From Pseudonectria foliicola (taxonomy: Eukaryota > Ascomycota > Sordariomycetes > Hypocreales > Nectriaceae): a DNA stretch of 64,000 nt. The translations under genes and the position numbers were made by a program. Shown piece by piece: positions 1-11,635 of the stretch. The notes below the pieces were generated by a model. The model searched no databases and was not told the DNA's origin. It was given only the letters and a program-made list of their open reading frames with translations. Numbering within the stretch: position 1 is the stretch's first letter; each line of letters begins with the position of its first letter. The DNA lies in NCBI GenBank assembly GCA_003693505.1, contig QUZD01000012.1:35196-99195 (forward strand), in the 5' to 3' direction.

Positions 1-2002
1 AAGCACGTCGGAGATTTCGGAGATGCGCTCCTTGCTGAAATGGGGGAAGCTGACGAGCTTCATGACCGAGTCGACACCAGCGGCGAGACGGTCAAGGATA
101 GGCTGGCGGTACGACGATGGCTGGCCTGTATGGATGGCAGAGGTTAGCAAAACCAACAACAACAATCGACAGCGCCTGAAAGGGATTCCGAACGTACCTT
201 GTGTCTTTTCGAGATCCCGCTCGACTCCCATGAGAGCATAGCTGGCCTCGTCATCGGCACCCACCCAGGCGCGTGGCACCCAGACTCGGTTGACAATGTA
301 GTCAATCATGACGCGGGTGACAAGGCACGACTTGGAACTCTCGTCCTTGAGGTGGTAGTCTAGGTAGGAGATGGCCTCGGCCTCGGACAAGGGGTAGTAC
401 GTCGCCAGAAGTACAGGCCAGAGCCGGGTCTGGGCCAGCTCGGTGGGTTTGATGTACGTTGGCTCGTTGGCATTCTGCTCAACAAAGCTGCGTATGGCAG
501 CATATAGCTCCATGATCTGCTCGTTCCAGGCTGCCACGGTCATCTCCGTCATGTGAATGAGCGAGCGGTTGTACCCGCTGCGAGGAGCCAGGGCGGAGCA
601 TTCTGGCGAGATGACATCCGGATAGCGGCTGTACTTTCCGCGCGTGCTAGAGGGGGTAAGCGGGTAGTAGTCACGACGATGTCCGAAGGAACTCTCGGGC
701 CGGCTGGGCGGGAGGCCGGCTGGGTGAAAGTCGGGGGCATTGGGACGATAGCCCGCATTGGAGGGGTGAAAGCCGCGCCTCGAAGGAGTGCGCCCGAAAG
801 CTGGCGAGGGGGTGAAGCCGTTACCCGCGTAGCCCATGCGAGGCTGGCCGGGAGTTCCAGGGGCCCATGGACCTGTAATTCGGCGATCGTGAGGGATGGC
901 CGAAGGGGCACGAGGCGGACCAGATGCCATGGGGCCAAACCTCGGTGGTACTACAGAAGCTGAGCGGTTGGGATGAAAGGCTGCTGCCGAGCGGATAGGC
1001 TGGAGAGGTCCGTCGTTGAAGACCCGCGACAAACTCCTCATGGCTTGTGGTTCAGGCCCATTATCGTCTTCGGACTGGGTTGGCATGATGGGACGGTAGA
1101 GAGACTTCTCGTTTTCCTGGCACGAGACGGACAACGCCTCCATAGGTCGAGAAACAGGCTGGGGATTGGATTGATTGGCCATCCAAATGGACTGGCGATT
1201 ACTGAACTGGCTCTGCAGATTCTTGAGTGTATCTTCGACATGCTGCTGGTGCCGTGAGCAAGAGTGGTGCTTCAAGAACGGCTCAGTACTGACCTTGGTT
1301 ACATCATCCCTAGTGTCTGGGACAAACGATCTCTCAGAGCCGTTATCTTTTCCCTTTAGTGACCTCAGCTCACGAGTGAGACTCTGGAGATTCTCCATGA
1401 CCTTGGCAACCTGGGACTCGGCGAGCTCCTGCTTCTCCTTGGCCATGTTGAGCTCGACACGCAAGTTGCTAATGGTCATCTCTTGGTCAGCATGGCTGGC
1501 CTTGGAGAGGTTCGCCTCGAGTCCCATCCGAGCGACGGCCTTTTCCGTCTCCTCCTGGTCCAGCTGGACATTCATCAGGGCGTCGACCAGCTGGCTCGTC
1601 TCCTGGCTGATGGCCTGTCCAACCTCCTGCAGCTGTGTGACAATCTCATTCGCCTCCTTTGAAGAGACGCCGGGCATCCGGCGCAACGAGGTCTGGATCT
1701 TGACGAGGACTTGTTGCGAGTCGCGGGCTGTGTAAAAGGCAGGCTGCAGAGATGCGGGTTCACCTCGATCAGCACGCAGTCTCCAAGCAGACAGGACAAG
1801 GACTCACATGGTTGTTCGTCATCTGCTTGATCCTCTCAGCCCTAGCAACCCCAGCCAGGGGCGTGGCAAAGTTGATGGACAGCATTGTGTTGGGCGAGCT
1901 GGCAGGTTGCTCTTTGCTATCTGCACTGGAGGGCTGGCTAGCCTCACGTCGTAATTCGTCGGACCCGATGTCTGAAGGTGAATGTGCGGTTGCAGGCATC
2001 AT
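1..2002 (-). CDS. Coiled-coil protein of unknown function (5' part; continues past the window edge)
   Basis: I do not recognise this protein. The 5' end is inside the window and the 3' end runs off base 1. Exon 1 is 2002-1808 (65 codons, starting at ATGATG), exon 2 is 1743-198, and exon 3 starts at 125. Intron 1 is GTGAGT...CTGCAG. Intron 2 (197-126) is GTACGT...ATACAG with a GCTAAC branch site. The N-terminus is Ser/Pro-rich. Next comes a stretch rich in Glu, Gln and Leu (about 1700-1340) with heptad character, so probably coiled coil. A Pro/Arg/Gly-rich disordered region follows (about 1000-600). The part from about 550 down to base 1 looks globular and contains many Trp, Tyr and Leu residues. 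Intron 2 is 72 nt, in frame and stop-free, so a naive ORF reads through it. A cytoskeletal or septation scaffold would fit the composition, but that is a guess. Confidence 0.75.
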
Positions 2003-3623
2003 CCCTCAGAGAATGGCTGCCTTTGACTGATGCCGTCAACTACAAGTGATGGATGTGCAACGAAGAGACGAGCTGGGTAGTTTAGTTTGTAATGTGTAGA
2101 TGAAAAAGAACTGGGGCGTGAGCTGTATAGAAGTCAGCATCTCTTCGCTTTGAGGAAACAAGTCATTGCAAACGCAGAGCAGACGAGGATTGTCGGGGTT
2201 CAAACGAGAAAACAAGTCGTGAAGATCCCAGCTAGGAGGGATCAGGGTGAGCAGAAAGTCGAAACATGTTGGTATTTCTTGGTTGGTTGCAGCCAGCGAC
2301 GATGCTCGAGAGCCTACGCTCAGGCTCAACGCAACTCGGAGAGTCAAGTCAAGCACCGCAGCTTTGGAACCGGATAAACGAGGCACGCCCGACATTGCCG
2401 TCCGGGGGTTCTCTCCTTCGATATGCTGACTGCATCCTTGAGGAGTTGTTGGTTACAGATAGGCATACAGGCATACCAGGTAGACCTGAAGAAAAGAGAG
2501 AGGGGAAAAGAAACCAAAGACGAGGCCGGAATGGCGATGAACGATGGAAGACCCAAAAGACTGAGCAGGTAAATACTGACCTCGGCTTCAAGCTGACGAC
2601 ACGACGCTTGGCCTCAAGGATCTCGGTCACCTGGGTGGATGTCGCCCAAGTTCCAAAGGGTGGTTAAAACTTGTAACCTGCTGGGCAGATGTGAAGGAAT
2701 GAGAAAGAGGACGGAGGCGAGCAAACGATATGTCGAAAACATTCACTCCAGCTAGGCACAGGCAGCTGCAGGCGAAGTGAGAAGAACCTGAAGGAGATGG
2801 AAACAGAACCGTGCGCATGCTTCCGTTCGATCCTCCAGGTTCTGAGCGGATAGTCAATGAATCAAGGTGTAAGCTCTGGACGAGTTGCCGTACCTTCGCT
2901 GCCCAAGGGCTTGTGTGAACTGGATGGGACATGAGCCATCTCCGTGAAGTACTCTATCAGCAATGGATCAGGACGCCGAGAAACATCTATAATAGCTCAC
3001 TGTTATGGTTGCTCGCAAGATTACTGCGTCCTCGCTCCTACGGTCGACTGGACACGGAAGGAAAGACAAACAGACTCATGATGCACAGAGAGTATGGCTA
3101 GGCACAATTTACAGTCTATTTTGCATCAAATGAAACGACTACCTAGACAGAACTTGGAACGTTGACATGAATTCTACACCCCGCCGTTCCTCGCGGGGCA
3201 CGAGGCCATCCTATGCAGTACAAATCAGTAGGGGACCTTGCGACGTGACGAGCGCTGAACCTGAGTGTCATTGCTGTAGGCCGAGAGCGGTGTTGCTCGT
3301 CCGAGTCCAGTTGTTGGGGCCGATTCTGGGGAAAACCTATGACAGCAAGCCTAGTCAAAGATGAACGGTCGATCTGCGTATACTGGGCTGATGGCATCTT
3401 GAATCGAGCCGTGTTGGCTGTGAATTCTCAGCCGCATGCGCCAGAAGGGGAGCATACCCTGGACGATAGCGGGTAGAAAGGCCGGGATTACTCCCAAGAG
3501 GGGACCCGAGGGTTCGATTTCCATTGTAATCGCTTACTGGCAGCGTAGCGAGGTCGGTTGGGACGGACACAGCTAACCTGCAGTGGTCCTAGAAAAGCCA
3601 GCGTCGACAAGCCAACATTAGCT
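2003..3623. other. Intergenic region, probable 5' leader/promoter of the coiled-coil gene and 3' end of the RBM39-like gene
   Basis: No ORF here has recognisable protein character on either strand. A short inverted repeat, CCCCGC...GCGGGG with an 8-nt loop, lies near 3180-3199. A T-loop-like GGTTCGAT at about 3511 has no pairing stem and is not a tRNA. Confidence 0.5.
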
Positions 3624-5518
3624 TTAAATCGCTCGGGTACGAGAGAACAAACTGCTGTAGACGGCATCTACAACAGGTGACGCGTCGATCATCCGGCCGC
3701 CAAAGTATCGACCGTTGAGGCCTTTGATGGCATTTTCGCCGCCCTGGACTTTGTCAAATTTAAGATAGATGTCGCCCTTGGAGTTTGGATCAACCGAGAT
3801 GTGGACCACATGTCCGTAGCGCTCCTCGGCCTCTTGTCGAACGTCGTCCTCGAGCTCCTTGACCCAGTCTTCGCCTTCTTCCCTAAACATCGTAGTCAGT
3901 AAAGGAGCCAAGGATGACGAGAGCGTTTCCACTTACTCTTCGGCGTCGAACATGTTGTGCAGCACAACACATCGGCTGGCCATGTTGACGTTGACAGGTA
4001 GTGGCTTGGCTTCCGTTTTGGGTTTGAGAACCTGTCGCTCATCGTTGCCATTGGTATTGGTTTCGTCTGTCCTGGCAAGCTTTCTCATCAACGCATCGCG
4101 ACTATAATTGTTAAAGTTGACACCGGCGACGTCAGTGTCATCAAGAGCGCTGGCACCACCTGACTTCTCGCTGTCGCGTCCTCCAGCCCTGTCAAAGGCG
4201 GACGACTGCTGGCCACGGCCGCCAGCTCCGGAGAACGAGGATCCTTGGTGGAAGGACCCGTTGTTGTGGTTGCCATTGTTGCCGTGGTTGTCTCGGCCGG
4301 AAAATCTCTGCAGCAGGTTGGCAGTACTCTCAGGGGTAAACTTATCGTTGCCAAGACCGACGCGGATAGGACGACCGGCCAAGTCAAAGCCGTTCATCTT
4401 CTCCAGCGCTTCGCGAGCCTGGGTTGCGTCACGGAATCTGACCACATGTTAGCAAGTACCAAGGGAAGAAGGCGTATGTGTGAGCACGTACTGAACAAAA
4501 CCATAACCGCGGCTTCGATTGTTGTCATCCTTCTGAAGCTGCACAAACTCAAGCTCACCAAATGGCTCAAAAACGGCTTGCAGATCTTGTTCGGTGACGT
4601 TGAAGTGAATGTTTCCGACATAGAGACGGTGGAAAGGTATCGAGTTCGGGTGGTTGCTACCGCCTTCGGGATTACGGGCTTGCCGGTTCTTCTCGGCCTC
4701 TGTGACTTGAACAATGACAGGGATACCTAAGAGTTTCTGTCCGGTAAGTTGCAGAGCTTGTGTCACAGAGTCTTCATTTTTGAATTCGACATAACCAACT
4801 CTAATGCGCTGTCAGTCAGGTGTTTGTCGACGACGGGCAAACATCAAGATTCCACTTACCCCTTGGACCTCTGGCTGATTCGATCCTTGACAATCTGGGC
4901 CTCGTTGACTGGACCAACCTTCTCGAAGAACTCTTTCAGTTCACGAGTGCGCAGACGTGCGGCAAGCTGCTGAACGAACACAGTGCGACGATCACGTTCG
5001 TCTTCAGTAAGCTGGGGTGTGGCCTCACGCTTGGAATCTCGACGGTCATCCCTTCCAGAATCCCGTGGGAAACGGTCGTGGCGGTCTCGACGGTCGCGGT
5101 CGTCACGAGGGCGGTAGTTGCGGTACGGAGACCGGGATCGCGAGCGTGAGCGTCCGCCTCGCCTTCCTCGGTAGTAATCCCCGTCTCTGCTTCGGCGTGG
5201 GTGGCGGCGATCGCTATCGCGGCTTCTGCTTCTCCTTCTGCTCTTGTGGCTACCGGCGTCGCTTCGAGGGGTTCCATCGCCAGGGGTGCCCTTTCGGCTT
5301 CGGGCCGGGCTAGTATCTCGGCGATCACGTCGCCTGCGGTCGTTGTCTCGGTCTCCTCGGTCTCGGTGTCGGCTTCTGTCGCGATCACGGCGATCACGAT
5401 CGCGGTCTCTGCGATCAACGTCTTCTTCTCTGGATGTATCCTGAGCCGGGCTCTGAGTCTTCTCAAGAGAATCCTTTGCTGTGGCGTCCAAGAGCGCCTC
5501 TACGTCGAGAGTGGCCAT
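3624..5518 (-). CDS. rsd1: RBM39/Rsd1-type splicing factor (RS domain plus three RRMs)
   Basis: Nuclear pre-mRNA splicing factor of the CC1-like (RBM39 / S. pombe Rsd1) family, which links U2AF/U1 recognition to 3' splice sites. Exons: 5518-4860, 4800-4492, 4437-3937 and 3882-3624; the frame closes at 575 aa. The N-terminal ~170 residues are an Arg/Ser/Asp-rich RS domain. RRM1 follows (TVFVQQLAAR as RNP2, VGYVEF as RNP1, split by intron 1). RRM2 has RLYVGNIHF and RGYGFVQ, split by intron 2. A Gly/Asn/Gln linker leads to the C-terminal UHM-like RRM3, with MFDAEE split by intron 3 and RYFGGRMI. The start at 5518 is chosen because ACCATGG is a good context and the in-frame extension to 5539 begins with TTG. 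The family architecture and order match fully. Confidence 0.95.
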
Positions 5519-6170
5519 GGTGGTGGTTTCCTGAGGCAAGACTCGCGTTCTTCTCTACTTCCAAGGTAGCGGGTTTCGGTGGGAGGAGTTTCACGGATAG
5601 ACGAGCGTGGGCTGAGGACGTGGTTGAGATTTTCTCCGCGTGTCACGTTAGGCTGGGTGCTTGAGAGGATGCCTAAATAGCCACTGATCAAAGTTTGGAG
5701 GACGAACCTTGGCATCGGAGCCAGGATGCGGTCACGTGCTACGGAGTATGATTGGCGAGTCAGTCAGACAAATGCCCGACGTGCCTGCAAGGGTTCGCCA
5801 ATGGCGGCGGCGCTGGTGCACAGGTGCAGTCAAGGCACGTGATTTAGAAGATGGACAGGATCAACGTTTCTAACTTGGCAAGCCGATCTTGGGAGAAGGG
5901 TGACTTTAAGTAGAATTCTTGGAAACTGACCAACTCGTGCACTATGCATCAAGGGCAGCTATGATTATGAGAAATTAATACAGATATTATTTACCGAGAT
6001 ACTTCGTGCCCGTCATGCGCCCACCATTAGACTCGTAACCATTATCGTGTCATGACTGGGTACCCTGCGTGCTGCAGGTACAAATCCTGCCAATCTGCAT
6101 GACTTTGGACATTAATTATATACCCTGACGGGAAGTAAAAGACAGACAGACGTTTCAACGACCTAAGCGC
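5519..6170. other. Intergenic region between SCS7 3' end and RBM39-like promoter
   Basis: The side next to 5518 is the promoter and leader of the splicing-factor gene. The part around 5930-6110 is AT-richer and fits the SCS7 3' UTR. A perfect 5-bp tRNA T-arm-like hairpin (6074-6090) lacks the rest of a tRNA. No gene is seen. Confidence 0.5.
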
Positions 6171-7430
6171 CTAGTTCGTCTTGACACGCAACTCGAGTTC
6201 AGTCCCGAAGATGGAGTCCCAGAACTTGCTGGTGACACCAAATCCAAGCTCGTAATCGAGGAAGTGGTGTGCGAGGTGATATCTCTTCAACTCCTTGTAC
6301 CAGAGCGGAAGGCTTTGGTGGTGAAGGAAGTAGTGGGTGAGGTCATAACAGACGTAGCCAAAGACACCACCACAGTAGACTGCCGTAGCGGCGTACCAGT
6401 TGTAGGCAAAGATTGTATGGGCGAGGGACCAGAAGGGCGTGGCAAGGAGGATGAAGAGGGTAGGTGGCATGACAAGTCGGTACTTGTCCATGGGCAGGTA
6501 GTGGTGGATGCCGTGGAGTAAGAAATGCAGCGTGATTCCGACGCGGTTATCTGGGAGATAGCTGCAACAAGTTAGAACGCCTGTTGGAGAAGAAGAGAAG
6601 GTCAAGGTTTCTTACTAGTCCAGGTGGAAGAGGAATCGATGCATCCCATACTCGATCAAACTCCAGAGACCGAAGCCGAGAAGCCAGTACAAGGTGGTGG
6701 GAACCAACGTCTGGAATCCCTGGGCAGCCAGATAGGTGCCGTAGCAAATGAAAGGCACCCAGATGGTTGGGACGACCCACCAAGGAGTCTTGGTGAGGGG
6801 TTCTAGGAAGTTTCCAAACAGAGGGGCAGACTCGCCTCCCTTGTAATGGCGAGGACGGTGAACCTGATCAAGGTAGAACTCCTTGGAGAAGCCTCCGAAC
6901 CAGATCTGAGGGAACAGGGGTCGGCTTAGGTCGAGGAACTTGTGCTTCTTGTAGTCGGTGTCGAAGTCGGTCTCCTTGCTGAGGTCCTCTTCGCATGACA
7001 TTCCAGTCCGGGGGTGAACGTGCGGCTCGGATTTGCCGTTGGCGGCACCGTTGGCGGCACCGTTGGCGGCACCGTTGGCGGCACCGTTGGCGGCACCATT
7101 GGCAGTCCCGTTGGCAGTTCCGTTGGCGATGCCGTTGAGCGCCTTGGCGACGCCGTTTCCATTGGCCTTGCCGGAGCCGATGAAGCCGATCAGAGAGTCA
7201 TCGAGGACATCGTAAGCGGCTTCGGAGTGAGCGTGGGATGCCTCGTCCTTGAGAATGTCTTCGATATCGCGGCCGGCGTACTCTAGAACCAGGTCGCCTC
7301 CTCCCGGATGGTCGTCGACAAAGTCGGTGACATCGTAGACCTTGTCCCCAATGGTGACATAGCACGAGGACTTTGAGTTGTGTGCCTCAACGTCGGCGCG
7401 GGTAAAGGTTGGGAGCGTTCTGGAAGGCAT
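6171..7430 (-). CDS. scs7: Sphingolipid fatty acid 2-hydroxylase (cytochrome b5 plus hydroxylase domain)
   Basis: ER membrane enzyme that 2-hydroxylates the very-long-chain acyl group of ceramides (Scs7/FA2H family). Exons are 7430-6616 and 6561-6171, giving 401 aa; the intron has GTAAGA, a CTAAC branch and GCAG. Residues about 8-85 are a cytochrome b5 domain with the HPGGG heme motif (His41) and the second heme His in SHAHS (66 or 68). A low-complexity Ala/Asn/Gly linker of about 35 residues, encoded by a 12-bp tandem repeat, follows. The C-terminal hydroxylase has hydrophobic segments and di-iron histidine clusters: HRFLFH, HGIHH, THYFLHH and YHLAHH. The first in-frame ATG is 7430; the longer frame to 7781 starts with TTG. 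The b5-hydroxylase fusion is the normal fungal form. Confidence 0.96.
7036..7138. repeat. Intragenic 12-bp minisatellite in the SCS7 linker
   Basis: Five near-perfect copies of CCGTTGGCGGCA followed by three degenerate copies. It is in frame and encodes (NGxA)-type repeats on the minus strand. Copy number would change only linker length. Confidence 0.9.
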
Positions 7431-9052
7431 GGTGCTGATGAAGTGCAGTCTGCAGTCTGGAGTCTGGAGTCTGGGGCGTGGCGAAATGACTGACGGTGGC
7501 AGACAGGCAGGGCGAGGAACCGGTAGACGGAGAAAAAGGGCCCCAGAGTCCGTCGCACAGGCGTTGATACTCGAAGAGAGAAAAGGAGCGATACAGGAGT
7601 CTGACACGGCAAGATGGAAGAGCGCAGGGAATCTGGTTAATAAGGGGCGAGGAAAAGAGGACGCGCCGGTCCTTTTAGAAGTTGAGCCGCCTGTTGAACG
7701 TGGAGAACGGGAAGGGCGGGAGTTGTTTGGCAGGGGCTTGGGATTTTTTTTAATGAGGATCCCCCCTATCGGTGCTAGCAAGCCTGCTGGGTGGCGTTAG
7801 AATGGGCAAAGAACAGGCCACCATCGAGCAGTCTGCACCAGATGATGGGAATCCCATGCCATGGTGCCATTTCTCATTGGAGCAGCAGCGCTTTGATTCC
7901 GCCATCTTGTGATTTGTCCATTTGCCGTCAGTCTTGAGCCTTGCAGCCGTGATTCCATCCGCGTCACCATGGCATCGCATCGCATCGGCGCTAGCTCAAG
8001 GGCCAATTTGTGATGAAGCCAACGAAACGTGTCGCGTATAGTACATAGTACATAGTAAGCAAGCTATGGGCCCAAGCGCTTGGCAAACCCCCGATATTCC
8101 CATGGAAACACGCTGGACCATAGAGTCATTAATGCGATGGATTCTGAGCATGGGCGTGCCTACAGTGCGTTCCCGCACATCGATCGATGACACCACTAGC
8201 GTTTCGAGCATTCATTCACAAGTGGTATATCTGTACAGTACAGTAGGCTTACAGTAGAGGCCAGCAGTAGAGGCCATGACAGGGCTGGCAACTATGTACA
8301 GTTCCCAGTGCGCAACATGTCCATGACCACGTCCCTGATGAGGAAAGGCGCCCATGAGGGATCTGGAGGCTGAGCAGATCAAGCGATCTACTGCACCACT
8401 GTGCTGCAGCACCGCAGCTGGAAATGTAGGTACCAAGGTACACTACTTGAAGCACGGAAGCGTTGACTTGCTTGCTGTGGCTGAAGCATCACCTGTGCAG
8501 TCCATGTATGTGCGAGTGCAGTGCTGTGCATTGCTGGCTGAGAGCCAAGAAATCATGACATGGCGGTGCGGGGCATCATGCAATCTTTGCCAGTATCAGT
8601 ACTGTACTCTTAGGGCTAGACGAAGCAGATGACTCTGTTGAGTACTTGGCATGGTAGAGTAGGTAGAGAACGAAAAGAGAGAAGGCCTTGCTTGAAGAAA
8701 GCTGTCAGCCTTACAACCCCGTGCTTACCTGCCTACCACCTAAGTTGGGTACCTAATCTTACTATTGTAAGCTGTAAGCAGCATATTGTACTGTAAGCTT
8801 CCAATCTTAGCTGGCTGACGCCCAAGCCACAACCACACAGCGTCATCAGTGGCAAGGCAGTTGGAGCTGATGATTTCGGCATCTTGTTGCCCTATCGCGC
8901 ATTGCCAGAGGCCAACTTGATTCACATAGCGGCCTTTTCCCTCGGCCTTCTGTTTCCTACTTGTTTCCTCCCCCTCCTTTTCTCCTCTCCTTCTTCTACT
9001 CCCATCTGCCGAATACTATACCCCGCCTCCAATCTCAGCCCTATCGCGCCCC
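7431..9052. other. Divergent promoter region between SCS7 and HET-C
   Basis: The first ~350 bp next to 7430 is probably the SCS7 leader. The middle contains repeated TACAGTA/GTACTGTA motifs (8235-8265, 8597-8607, 8788-8795) and a CAGTAGAGGCC direct repeat near 8252-8275. The ORFs here have no protein-like composition. A pyrimidine-rich tract (8935-9000) precedes the HET-C start. Confidence 0.5.
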
Positions 9053-11635
9053 ATGTCGTCTTTCTATATACCGCGGGGCTCCTGGCTGCTCGTCGTGGCC
9101 GTGTGCCTGCTTGTGCTGCCTGGCAAGGCCTCGGCTTTTGGTGCTGGAAACATTCCGTCGATCGCACAGGTTCGTTCATTCCTACGCATGGATGATGCAG
9201 AGAGGGAACGAGCTTCGTCATTAACCATCGCTGCGGTTGTTAGGTCGAAGGCCACAATTGGCGTCATGGAGGCATGTCATGTCTACAACGACTCGCCCAT
9301 GCTTGGACGCGTAGCGATCGCTAACGACAATTAGACATTGAGGATATTCTGGAGACGATCGCCTTCCTTCATGGCAAGAAATGGACTTCCATGCTCATCA
9401 AGCGCACCTATTTCGGCAACTGGTTGCGTGACTACTCTCAGGCTGTAGATGTCGGCACCTTGAAAGCAGGCGTCAACGCTCAGACAATTCGCATCCTGGT
9501 ATGCCCCGGCAATCCTTCATCACCTCGCCCTCTCTCGTGTCGCGAACCTAACAACTGGCAGATCTGGGTCTTGTCTTTCATGGCCCATGGCTATGCCACG
9601 GAGGAGTTCGAGGTCACCGAGGAGCGCCTCGGCGTCTACCGTGCCGAAGAACACATCGATAACCCCCTCGGCTATGCTGACGGAATCGACGCCCGTACCT
9701 TGGATCCTCGACTGCGCGGCCCGGTCCTACCTGTTGAGACGGAAATCGACCCTCGAACTGGCATGAAGAATTACATTTCGAATGAAAATGGGAATTGGGC
9801 GACAAGCGCTGGCTACCTGAGATACAGCTTCGCGCGGAGCATTCACTTTGGTCGTCTCTACACCAGCGGATCCCAGGGCAAGGGAAAGGAGGAGGATCTC
9901 TGCGAGGCATTGCGCTGTCTCGGGCAGGCTCTTCACTGCATGGAAGATTTCAGCGCCCACAGCAACTATTGCGAGCTTGCCCTGCGTGAGCTTGGTTATC
10001 ACTCCGTCTTTCCCCACTGTGGCTCTCAGACGGAGCTTACACTCAACGGCAAGCGAGTTTACCCTCTCGTCACTGGAACTTTTGGAGCCGTCGACTTCCT
10101 CCACTCTGTCATCGGAGAAGCCTCCGACCACTTCACCCAGTCTGAAGTCGACGAGGTCGACATTGCGTTGAAGAATGCCGAAGGAGGCTCGAGCCAGGCT
10201 AGCAGCTCCAGAGGATTTCTCGGCATCCCCACAGGATCGTCCGACTTCATCTCGCTCATCAGTAAGCTCCCCGGCGTCGGTGGTGACTTTGCTTCCCAAG
10301 CCAAAAGCCTCAAGGCGGCGTCCGATGCCCAGGAGGAGCAGAATGCGCGCGATCTGAGCCGGGACAATGCCAACGCCGTCCCGGGTATGAGTCCCAACTT
10401 TGACCCCGTCAAGGTTGCTGGCCAGATCTACCCCATTCTCCTATTCCGCGATAGGATTGTCAAGGCCATCAGCCGAGGCATCGCCAAGGTTCCTGGACTC
10501 GAGAAGCTGCTGGAAAAAATTGGTGAAACCCTCACCGCGTTCATCCTGGGCCTTCTCGCTCCTTTCATCCGGCCAATTATCAGCCAGGTGTCCAAGGTCC
10601 TCAAGGATGGCTCTTCTGGCGTCATCAACGCCAGTGCCAGATCTCAGTTTGAGCCCTGGGACAACCCTCGCTGCTCTGACCCCACCCATTCCATGCTCTC
10701 CAAGGATCACTTCACCCACATCTTAAACTCTTGCGCCGGCCGGATCGCAGCGACCATTCTCCAATATGTCGTTCCGTGAGTACACTGGATCATCTCCCCC
10801 ATGAATGTTTTAGGGCAGTTAGCTAACCACGAGCAGCCGCGTCCTGTACGCATGGGAGAACACGAGTGTCCCTGTCGACGAGGTCGTCAACGACGTCCTT
10901 CGTGCATTCCACCACCCGGCAATGCGCCACGACAACGTTGAGATTCAGCGCGACATGTTCCGCACGGTAAAGAAGTGGGCCGAGGAACATCCCCATCGCC
11001 ATGAGCTGCCCCATCTCCTAGGCTCCGAGTCCGTTAAGAAAGGCAAGAACCACATCCTCAACCAGGCCCAGAGCCAGAGCAGAAGCGGGCCAGGCGGCGG
11101 CGGCGGTTGCGCCCATGATCATGGCACCTTTGGCGGCCATGGCAAGGTCGCTGGCTCGCTCTGGTCCCAGGTCAAGACTAGGGATCTCGATTCGATGGGC
11201 GGCAAAGATGGAGATCCGACCACGGGCTACCTCTCTACTTCGCCTGCCCCCTCCGCACAGCCGAGCTTCGACTACGGCCAGAACCCCTCGTACGCGTCAC
11301 CGTCGGCTGCCGGCGGTTATCAGCAACCTGCGCAGGCCCCGTATCCCAGCTACGGTGCGCCTCCTCCAGGCCCGCCTCAAGGTTACGGTGCACCGCCTCC
11401 CGGACAATGGGGTGGCCAGCCGCCTCCGGGACCTCCTCCGCCGCAGCAATACGGGGGTCCTGGGTATGGCGGTGGCTACGGCGCCGGCTACGGAGCCCCG
11501 GCGTACGGAGCCCCTCCTGGTCCTCCCCAGCCTGGATATGCGCCGTACCAGCAGCCGCAATACCACCAGCAACCGCCGCCGCCGCAGAACCCACCATCCT
11601 GGGACCAATATCCTGGCCAGCGCCATGGCTACTAA
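9053..11635 (+). CDS. het-c: HET-C heterokaryon incompatibility protein
   Basis: Secreted or plasma-membrane-associated HET-C protein; in Neurospora, allelic forms of het-c trigger vegetative incompatibility. Exons: 9053-9169, 9244-9271, 9335-9498, 9562-10775 and 10837-11635; the frame closes at 773 aa. Residues 1-28 form a signal peptide (hydrophobic core, then KASA before FGAGNIPSIAQ). The family motifs VEGHNWRHGDIEDIL, NWLRDYSQAVDVGT, YADGIDARTLDPRLRGPV and LHCMEDFSAHSNYCE are all present. The tail from about residue 590 is Gly/Pro/Tyr/Gln-rich (PPPGPPQGYG-like repeats), as in other HET-C proteins. Exon 2 is a 28-nt microexon, and the intron after it appears to use a GC donor (GGAG then GCATGT). 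Intron 3 (9499-9561) is 63 nt and stop-free. The copy appears intact. Confidence 0.96.

Noticed and set aside
3500..3525. GGTTCGAT T-loop-like sequence
   Set aside because: The flanking 5-bp stems do not pair.
5017..5569. Plus-strand ORFs opposite the RS domain of the RBM39-like gene
   Set aside because: Antisense shadows of Arg/Ser/Asp codons.
6074..6090. Perfect 5-bp T-arm-like hairpin suggesting a tRNA
   Set aside because: Flanking bases do not form an acceptor stem, and no D-arm or anticodon stem can be folded.
9727..10299. 190-codon minus-strand ORF inside HET-C
   Set aside because: Antisense to a well-supported HET-C exon.
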